This document shows positions 57,750-64,000 of a DNA stretch of 64,000 bases, in pieces. This DNA comes from Stentor roeselii (lineage: Eukaryota > Ciliophora > Heterotrichea > Heterotrichida > Stentoridae), in NCBI GenBank assembly GCA_006503475.1, contig RSEH01000007.1:62001-126000 (forward strand). Direction: 5' to 3'. The notes under the pieces were generated by a model. That model made no database searches and was not told the DNA's origin. It worked only from the letters and a program-made list of their open reading frames with translations. The first letter of the stretch is position 1, and each line of letters starts with the position of its first letter. A program made the translations under genes and the position numbers.

Positions 57750-60700
57750 CTAGTTCCCTTTATCTGCCAATATAACAGCCAGCTCTTCATCATGTTTTTC
57801 AATCTGCTGAATAATCCTCGGGAACTTTTCCTGCACATCAGCAATATTCTGGTCAATTTTCGCGTTGCTATCAGCCAATATCTTTAAAGCATCTTGAATT
57901 TCCTGATCCCTTTGACTTTTGACCCTGACAAACTCAATCTGCTGATTATTAAGTTCACTTTGCCTGATGTGAATTTCATCAATATCGTCTTGCTTTTTAA
58001 TGAGTTCCTGTTTCAATAGTTCGAGTTGGTCAACAAGTAGGCTGATGGCTTTTTGCGAGTCAACACTTTGCAAAATCTCGATTTTTTCAGCAAGTCTTTC
58101 TATTCTTTCTCTTTTGTCTTCATTGTTCAACGCTTCACGTTTTTCAACTTCCTTGAGTTCTTCTTGAAGACTTTCTTTGCTGTCATTTATGAAAATTTCT
58201 AGTTTTTTCATGTTGTTGAAAAGAATTTCTATGTTTTTTTGGGATTCTTTTATGCCTTGATTTGTGTCGTCATTTTCAATTAGCCCGATCATCTGGTCGA
58301 TAAGGTTTTTAACTTCGAACTTTTTCATAAGATTTTTTTCACTTTTCAGTATTTTTTTCTGAAGAGCGACTTCAGTTTTTTCAAGGTTTTCCTCATTTTT
58401 TTTCAACTTTTCTTCATTTTTTTCAAGGTTTTCCTCATTTTTTTTCAACTTTTCTTCATTTTTTTCAAGATTTTCCCTAATTTTTTCAATTTTTTCATAG
58501 TTTTCTTCCAATTCTTTCTCAAAATTTTGTACCCATTTTTTCAGCGCATTTTCAATATTTTCCTTATTTTTCTTAATTTTTTCACTATTTGCCTTCTGAA
58601 CAACTGAGTCTAAAACTGAGTTCAAAGTAAAAGCGACATCTTGCTGATCTTTCTGATCCTTGATATTTTTTTTCATCTTTTTATTAATTTGTCCCTGTGC
58701 AAGTTCATTATTTTGTCTAGCGGATCGTTCTTTTTCCACGATTTCCAAGAATTCAGCCCTGAGTTCTTCGGCAGTTTTCGCAGTGTAGAACTTAAGCAGG
58801 TCTTCAAGTGCAGCGATTCGAGCCTGAAGACTTTTCATGATGCTTTCAAGGCCCTGGTTCCTTTCCGCTGCCTCCTTCAAGACCAATGCGCGACTGACAG
58901 CTTTGACAGCTTCCGAGCTCTGATTGATAGCTTCCTGCATGGAAGACGTAAGAAGTCCAACTCGTTCTTCCCAACCTTTCAGATCTTGAACTCTATTTTC
59001 CTTTAAAATTTTCAACTCATTATAAAAATTCCGATTTTCATTGTTTACATCTCCAAAGCCATCTTCAAGATTTTTCTTCAAATTTTCAACAATTTTTGAA
59101 ATTTCCACTTTATTCTTATCGATTTCTTTAAGTAGTAGTTCTCTATCAACTTCAACTAAAGTGTTCATCTCTCTTTTAGCGTTTTCAACAAGAGAACCTG
59201 CGAAACCTTCAGTCCATTTCTGCAGGTTTTCCTTAGCGGCGTCAATTGCAGAGAAGAGACTTTCTAAAGAGCTGGCTGTTTGATCTCTAACAGTAAAAAT
59301 CTGTTTTTTTAAGAGCTGGTCTTCGCTGGCAAGGCCAGCGAGTCTTTCATTGATTCCAGCGATTTCACGGTTGAGGTCTGCAGTTGTTTTGAAGTAAGCC
59401 TTGTCGTCAGCGGTCTTCATTAAACTTTCCAAGGCTTCAAGGCGGCTTTGGCGGGTTTTTGCCTCGTCAGCGACGGCGGCTTTGATCTGCTCTTGGCTTA
59501 ATCTTATTGTCTGCTCGACTCTCAAGGCAAGACTTGCGAAGAGCTCAGCGTTGGTGCTTGCCAGGTCTTTTTCTACTTTGTTCTTGACTTGCATCAGCTC
59601 CTGGTCGAGTTTATCGTTGATCAAGTTCACAGCTTTCGTCACTTTCTGCTCAATCAGGCCATCTTCAAAGCTGATCAAATTTTTCACTTGTTCTAAACTT
59701 GACTCTAGGTCAATTCTTGTTTTATTTAAATAATTTGCGTTTTTTTCTATGTTTTCTTCAGCGTCTTTAAAAAGAGTTTCCCATTTTTTTTCAGCTTTTA
59801 AGAGTTTTTCTAGAATTTCTTCTGTTTTTAATTCGAAAGTTTCTGTGAAAGTTGTTTGCCAGTCTTTTAGGTTCTTGTCGCGTTGTTCGTTTTCTTGACG
59901 GATTTCAAAGGTTTCTGATTTTAACCGGTTTTCAGTTGACATGATTTGATTTTCTAAGAAAAGTCCTTGTCGGTCGATGGATTCATTAACTTTTTGAATG
60001 TGAAGATGGGCTGAATTGATTCCTTCTGAGCGGATTTTTACTTCTTCTTGAAGTGAAAATTCGAGGTTTTCAATGCGGGAGTAAAGACTATCTTTGATAC
60101 TTGACAAGGCCTGGGCAAGGTCTTTAAGGTTTTCATTGGTCATGGCTTGGACTTTGGAGAGACTTGCAGTATTCGCTTCTTTTGCCCTGCTGATGATTTC
60201 ATGTAAGGCAGAGAGTCCTTCTTGCATCATAGCCAAGATTTTACCTTCCCGTTCTGCGAGAGACTTTTCCTCATTTTTCATCATTTTTTGAATGGCGTTT
60301 AACCGACTGTCAGTCCAGAGTTTATGTTCCTTTTCCAGAGTCGTTCTTTGAGAAACCTCGTCTTCAAGGCGCCTTTGAAGGTTCTGGCAAACAGACTTGA
60401 GATACTCGGACTCCGATTTAATTCTATCTTCTTTTGTAGACTCAATTCCATAAATTTGATTTCTTACCTCGACGTTCGCGTCGAGGACCTGATCACGATA
60501 CTCTTGCAGTCTTTTTCCATTTTCTGAATAAGAAGTCCTTACCAACAAATGTAACTCTTGAATCTTTTCATTGTACTCCGATTGCATCATCTCTCGTTTT
60601 CGCTTCTCTTCAGCGAGTGCCTCGCGAAAACTGGCAACAAGAGGAGAAAAATCGACTCCCGGTTGACTTTCAACTACCCTGGGCACCCTGGCGATTTGTT

Positions 60701-61235
60701 CAACATCTCTAAGAGTATTTGAATGTTTAACACTAACTTCTTCAACTTTTCTCTTCAAAGCCACTATTTCGGTATTTAAGTTTTCAACAGTGTTCCTGAA
60801 AAATTCCTGCAAATTTTTAAGTCCATCTGAGATTTGGACTTGTTTCTGAGTATTTTCCTTCCACATGAAACTGTCTCTTTCCTGAATAATTCTTAGTTCT
60901 TTATGAAGTCTATTCGGAAACTCTTCAGCGACAGAAGAAAGTCGCCTTTCAATGCCAGCTCTTAAGTCAAGCATTTGAATTTCTAGTTCTCGAAGCCGTC
61001 CTCGAACCTCGACATTTGGCATGTCTTCGAACTTTGGAATCAACTTCGGAGTGTCTTCAGTTTGGAGACTTTCCCTGGAGGGCTTTTGAATGGAAGGCAA
61101 AAAAGCTGGTTTTGAAGGGTTCAAAACAGGAATAGCTGAGATACTTGAAAGGTTTTGAAGTTGGGAAGGGGGAGGGGTTCCTGTATGACGGAAAATGTCC
61201 CACATTTCACTGTTTTTCTGGTTTCTTTTCGACAT
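57750..61235 (-). CDS. Giant coiled-coil protein
   Basis: 1161 aa. About 110 Pro/Ser-rich residues come first, then near-continuous heptads to the end, rich in Glu, Lys, Gln and Leu. The segment of ~150 residues after the N-terminus (RELEIQMLDLRAGIERRLSS and EEVSVKHSNTLRDVE) recalls SF-assemblin or giardin coils with regular charge spacing. A tandem repeat KNEEKLKKNEENLE lies near residues 920-960, the result of a 42-bp DNA repeat. The build suggests a cortical fibre or basal-body rootlet component. The neighbouring minus-strand SF-assemblin gene (61984) fits that setting. Function is inference from composition. Confidence 0.78.
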   Translation of the reverse strand: MSKRNQKNSEMWDIFRHTGTPPPSQLQNLSSISAIPVLNPSKPAFLPSIQKPSRESLQTEDTPKLIPKFEDMPNVEVRGRLRELEIQMLDLRAGIERRLSSVAEEFPNRLHKELRIIQERDSFMWKENTQKQVQISDGLKNLQEFFRNTVENLNTEIVALKRKVEEVSVKHSNTLRDVEQIARVPRVVESQPGVDFSPLVASFREALAEEKRKREMMQSEYNEKIQELHLLVRTSYSENGKRLQEYRDQVLDANVEVRNQIYGIESTKEDRIKSESEYLKSVCQNLQRRLEDEVSQRTTLEKEHKLWTDSRLNAIQKMMKNEEKSLAEREGKILAMMQEGLSALHEIISRAKEANTASLSKVQAMTNENLKDLAQALSSIKDSLYSRIENLEFSLQEEVKIRSEGINSAHLHIQKVNESIDRQGLFLENQIMSTENRLKSETFEIRQENEQRDKNLKDWQTTFTETFELKTEEILEKLLKAEKKWETLFKDAEENIEKNANYLNKTRIDLESSLEQVKNLISFEDGLIEQKVTKAVNLINDKLDQELMQVKNKVEKDLASTNAELFASLALRVEQTIRLSQEQIKAAVADEAKTRQSRLEALESLMKTADDKAYFKTTADLNREIAGINERLAGLASEDQLLKKQIFTVRDQTASSLESLFSAIDAAKENLQKWTEGFAGSLVENAKREMNTLVEVDRELLLKEIDKNKVEISKIVENLKKNLEDGFGDVNNENRNFYNELKILKENRVQDLKGWEERVGLLTSSMQEAINQSSEAVKAVSRALVLKEAAERNQGLESIMKSLQARIAALEDLLKFYTAKTAEELRAEFLEIVEKERSARQNNELAQGQINKKMKKNIKDQKDQQDVAFTLNSVLDSVVQKANSEKIKKNKENIENALKKWVQNFEKELEENYEKIEKIRENLEKNEEKLKKNEENLEKNEEKLKKNEENLEKTEVALQKKILKSEKNLMKKFEVKNLIDQMIGLIENDDTNQGIKESQKNIEILFNNMKKLEIFINDSKESLQEELKEVEKREALNNEDKRERIERLAEKIEILQSVDSQKAISLLVDQLELLKQELIKKQDDIDEIHIRQSELNNQQIEFVRVKSQRDQEIQDALKILADSNAKIDQNIADVQEKFPRIIQQIEKHDEELAVILADKGN
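58381..58490 (-). repeat. 42-bp in-frame tandem repeat
   Basis: Two and a half copies of a 42-bp unit begin at 58381, 58423 and 58465; the third is diverged. Each encodes 14 residues (two heptads), so copy-number change preserves the coiled-coil register. Confidence 0.85.
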
Positions 61236-61241
61236 TTATTA

Positions 61242-61892
61242 CTAGCTAAAGTTGATTTTCATGAAAGAGATCACTTCTAAATAGATAATACCTGTACGGC
61301 ACATTGGACACTTCCGGTTTACTTGAGTTCGCATCAGATTTGCGCAGTCATCGCAGATGCTGATGTGGCAACAGGGTTCCATTATCGTGTTTCTTGGACT
61401 GCTCATGCAGATCACGCAGTTTTTATCTCTTTCTTCCATTTCTTCAAGAGGAGGGTTGATGATTTCTCGTATTTCAAACATCTTATTGTTTGTTATAATT
61501 CTTTGTTGAAGGACTTTTGGAACTGAATTTTTTACTTCTAGGACTGAAATCTCGGTGAAGTCAGGGCAGTGAACTTGTAAAACTATTGGAAGTGACGAGG
61601 AAAACTCGTATCCGTAGTCAGGGTTGAGGGAAAATGAACCTTCTAATGTTTTGCCCTTGTGAAGAGGAATTTCTTGAGGGGAAAGACTGTATTTTTTGTC
61701 TTGGATGAAGGAAAGGCCGTGCTCGAACATGAAGAATGAACAGGTTATGTGCCCTGTTGATTGACTGGAGTACTGGAAATTCAAGTGGTTTGATGATAAA
61801 CGAAATGAACCAGGATTGATATGAACTGGACTTTGGATACATGGAAGTTTTGAGGATAGTGGAAGTGTCAGGCTGGGGTTTTGTTCGTCCAT
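61242..61892 (-). CDS. MGRN1/RNF157-like RING E3 ligase
   Basis: A 216-aa protein. The C-terminal RING has CVICMSSPRNTIMEPCCH, ICDDCANLMR and CPMCR, in the arrangement of mahogunin-type ligases (C-x-I-C...H-x-x-C-x-x-C...C-P-x-C). The preceding ~130 residues contain beta-rich segments such as HLNFQYSSQSTGHITCSFFM, resembling the MGRN1 N-terminal domain. These ligases ubiquitinate membrane and endosomal proteins (plant LUL/LOG2 included). Its stop is 6 bp from the ATG of the coiled-coil gene on the same strand. Confidence 0.87.
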   Translation of the reverse strand: MDEQNPSLTLPLSSKLPCIQSPVHINPGSFRLSSNHLNFQYSSQSTGHITCSFFMFEHGLSFIQDKKYSLSPQEIPLHKGKTLEGSFSLNPDYGYEFSSSLPIVLQVHCPDFTEISVLEVKNSVPKVLQQRIITNNKMFEIREIINPPLEEMEERDKNCVICMSSPRNTIMEPCCHISICDDCANLMRTQVNRKCPMCRTGIIYLEVISFMKINFS

Positions 61893-61983
61893 TGTTGTAT
61901 AAATTTAGAAACTTTATTAATTACAAGAATTCAAGATATTAATTTTATCAGAATTCGATGATCATGATATAGTATTAGTTATA

Positions 61984-62796
61984 CTAATAAAAACCATTAG
62001 TATTCAACCCGACTTCAACTCTATTGCAAGTCTCTTCCAACATCTTAATAATCACTTCTTCCATCTGCTCTCTTTCTTTCTTCTCTTTCGCGATTTCTGC
62101 ACTGACATTGATCCTCAAGTCCTCAATGATTTTTTCGAAATTTTTATTCATTTCTTCTCTCTGCTTTTTTTCAGTCTCTAAATTATCAAAGCTCTTTTGC
62201 ATGTCATCTCCAATTTTCTGAATCACCTTCTCATAAGTTTCTTCTCTAGTCCTCATTTCATACTCCAAGTTTTCCTGTAGTCTTGAAATATTTTCAGCGA
62301 ATAAGTTGATTTGATGGTCTTCAGTTTCTTCTCTTATCTTTTTTTCTTTACTCACTTCAAGTCGAAGGGTGAAAAGTTTTTCATCAACGATTTTAGCGAG
62401 TTTGTTTTCGACTTCTTTTCTTGATTGTTTTTCTTGGTTCACATCGATGTTTAGAGCATTTTCTGTGAATTTTATTTCTTTTGATTTTTTTTCGCTGAGG
62501 AGGTCCTTGCCTTGTTGTTCTGAAAGTAAAATTTCTTCTAGGCCGAGAAGAGAGTCTTTTAGGTGCTGATTGGGAGTTACTGTTAGTTTGGACTCACTGG
62601 AAATTTTTAGTTTTAAGGTTTTTTCTTCTAGTGTTCGTAGTTTCAATGAAAAGGAATCAAGGCGAGACTTTTGGTCGGAGATTTCGAATTGATTTGAGGA
62701 GAATTTTGAATTTTGGTTTCGTGAATTTTGGTTTGATGGCGAAAGGTCTTCTAGTGAGTCGGGGGTATCTGAGTTGTTTTGGTGCTTTTTAAACAT
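61984..62796 (-). CDS. SF-assemblin / striated-fibre protein
   Basis: A 270-aa protein. About 50 Ser/Asn-rich residues come first, then a single segmented coiled coil with repeating REE-x-x-x-x-L and KEKK-x-REE patterns (EVSKEKKIREETEDH, EKKEREQMEEVIIKMLEETC). The end MLEETCNRVEVGL is close to the conserved C-terminus of SF-assemblin and beta-giardin. These proteins assemble into non-actin, non-tubulin fibres attached to basal bodies. It is typical in length (~260-280 aa). Confidence 0.9.
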   Translation of the reverse strand: MFKKHQNNSDTPDSLEDLSPSNQNSRNQNSKFSSNQFEISDQKSRLDSFSLKLRTLEEKTLKLKISSESKLTVTPNQHLKDSLLGLEEILLSEQQGKDLLSEKKSKEIKFTENALNIDVNQEKQSRKEVENKLAKIVDEKLFTLRLEVSKEKKIREETEDHQINLFAENISRLQENLEYEMRTREETYEKVIQKIGDDMQKSFDNLETEKKQREEMNKNFEKIIEDLRINVSAEIAKEKKEREQMEEVIIKMLEETCNRVEVGLNTNGFY

Positions 62797-63282
62797 TTTT
62801 ATGGAGTGATGGAGTTTTATGAAGGATTTGGAGGTATGATTTTAATTTAGGTGAAAAGTGGATTTAGGATTTTGATTTAGGTTAAATGAGGTGATAATTA
62901 TTGAATTGATAAGTTGCAGGATAATATTGAAGTAGTTTATATTTCTAGAGTTTATTAATATCTCATAACTGAATCCATCTCATATCAATAATTTTTAATA
63001 CTAAAACAAGGTTGCAGTTCTCTGTACTTAAAGAGCCTTACCATAAAACAAAGATTTAATTTAATCTGCAATCTAAAATCTCTAAAATATTGACATCCAA
63101 ACTGCAGTATGATGAAATCAAAATCCCTCTTCTCAACCATTCTAAACCTATTGAAAAATCCAAAATATTCAATATAACTCTAAATCTCAATGGCAATAAC
63201 CAAGAACTGCTTGTCTTTCCATTCCTTTAACCTCATTCAAATCTAATCTCTTCCTTTATAATCCGAATCCAAATCGATAAAA
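62797..63282. other. Intergenic, divergent promoter region
   Basis: Nearly 490 bp between divergently read genes; AT-rich with C/T-rich pieces near 63150-63260. No supported gene. Confidence 0.55.
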
Positions 63283-64000
63283 ATGGATTCTCAAATCAAG
63301 CAACTCAAGCAATCCCTTCAAAGAAAAATCGAAGAAATCCTAAACCATAATCACTACTTCATGTTAAAAGAACGTTGCCTAAATGCAGTTTCCTGTTTAG
63401 TAATCTTTAAAACCTCAATCCAAAACGCAACACACCGAAAAGAGCTTTTAAAGCTTTACGACCAGTTCCTAACAAGTCTCGATTCTAGAAACATTCAAGT
63501 AATCGAGTCAAAACTAGAAGAACTAACAAGAGCGGCGGCCCATTCAATAACTCTGCCTTTATCTCCAGTTCTGGACTACCTTACAAGGTGTTTGGATATG
63601 TGCAGGAACTACAAAGTGAATAATTTATCTGAAATCATCGGTTACGTCATCGGCTGTTCAATTTACGAGGCTATTAAAGAAATCCATGATTTTCAAACAT
63701 GCTGGGAAATGTGCCTTGAGAACACTTTCGTTACTTTTAACATGACCCACAAAGGAAACAAATTTCTGAAAGACATTATAGCGTTTAACTTGTGTGGAGA
63801 GATAAAAAATGAATACAGAATGGCAATAGACCACTCAAAATTACCTGATATCGGAAAACTTTTATTCGGCGATGTGAAAAACTATAAGTTTTTCAAAAAG
63901 GCCTGTTATATTTACCAAGAGTTTCAAGGAACTGCAGTACAAAGTATTCAAAATCCTCAAAACCTTCAGAATATTTCAATAATCTGCTCAAAACTGGCAA
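63283..64000 (+). CDS. Partial gene, uncharacterised helical protein
   Basis: An open frame of at least 239 codons begins MDSQIKQLKQSLQRKIEEIL and runs past the window end. The visible part is alpha-helical with scattered Cys, and segments such as AVSCLVIFKTSIQNATHRKE. No family recognised from this fragment. The frame was read directly from the sequence, with no intron seen. The ATG context (aaaaATGG) resembles other starts in the window. Confidence 0.75.
   Translation, partial: MDSQIKQLKQSLQRKIEEILNHNHYFMLKERCLNAVSCLVIFKTSIQNATHRKELLKLYDQFLTSLDSRNIQVIESKLEELTRAAAHSITLPLSPVLDYLTRCLDMCRNYKVNNLSEIIGYVIGCSIYEAIKEIHDFQTCWEMCLENTFVTFNMTHKGNKFLKDIIAFNLCGEIKNEYRMAIDHSKLPDIGKLLFGDVKNYKFFKKACYIYQEFQGTAVQSIQNPQNLQNISIICSKLA

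Noticed and set aside
1-64000. Variant ciliate genetic code
   Set aside because: TAA, TAG and TGA all serve as terminal stops, and apparent internal stops are explained by tiny introns.
1-64000. CRISPR arrays, insertion sequences, LTR or virus-like elements
   Set aside because: No spaced direct repeats, transposase, reverse transcriptase, integrase or capsid-like frames were seen.

Overview
The window looks like macronuclear DNA of a heterotrich ciliate, most like Stentor. AT-rich, very short spacers separate almost back-to-back genes. TAA, TAG and TGA all end genes, so the code is standard; this argues against Tetrahymena or Paramecium (UAR = Gln), Blepharisma (UGA = Trp) and Euplotes (UGA = Cys). 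Splicing removes tiny GT..AG introns: seven of 15 nt, one of 14 nt and one apparently of 13 nt, every one with an A six bases before its 3' end. The organism name is inference; the code and intron class are read from the sequence.

Layout. 0.3-6.5 kb: a Cys-rich protein, a myristoylated calcium-dependent kinase, a kinesin-9 and a protein with three PFU-like repeats. 6.5-7.9 kb: a long spacer with a decayed gene-like stretch. 7.9-13.5 kb: CDT1, a Mei2-like RNA-binding protein, a secreted GH5 glycosidase with a dead tandem copy, and a small acylated protein. 13.9-14.7 kb: two tandem ~66-aa paralogues of an unknown family. 15-24.5 kb: a SCOT-type CoA transferase with a long N-terminal extension, an inactive USP-like protein, a membrane protein, an RRM protein, an ULK-like kinase, a PRL phosphatase, the oligosaccharyltransferase subunit DDOST and an acylated protein. 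24.5-36.4 kb: a long coiled coil, a beta-propeller, a DIEGAKP-repeat protein, two tandem R2R3-Myb genes separated by a long spacer, a PHD-finger gene and tRNA-Val(UAC). 37-48 kb: phenylalanyl-tRNA synthetase beta, a helicase-less Dicer-like protein, a pseudokinase-ANTH-TKL kinase, an Aurora-type kinase with a MYND finger, a FHIP protein and a basic protein. 48-64 kb: a Cys-rich protein, a head-to-tail trio (CK1, importin beta, HPS5-like) with 2-nt spacers, an ankyrin-DHYC acyltransferase, a TPR-like protein, a giant coiled coil, an MGRN1-like RING protein, an SF-assemblin and a gene cut by the window end.

Genes are not grouped by pathway. Recurrent themes are cilium and cortex (kinesin-9, SF-assemblin, coiled coils, possibly the DIEGAKP protein), membrane traffic (FHIP, HPS5-like, DHYC transferase, ANTH kinase), signalling kinases, and RNA biology (Dicer-like, Mei2-like, RRM). 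The strongest candidates for something undescribed are the pseudokinase-ANTH-TKL fusion, the MYND-Aurora kinase, the tandem micro-proteins, the sub-15-nt introns and the 2-nt gene spacers.
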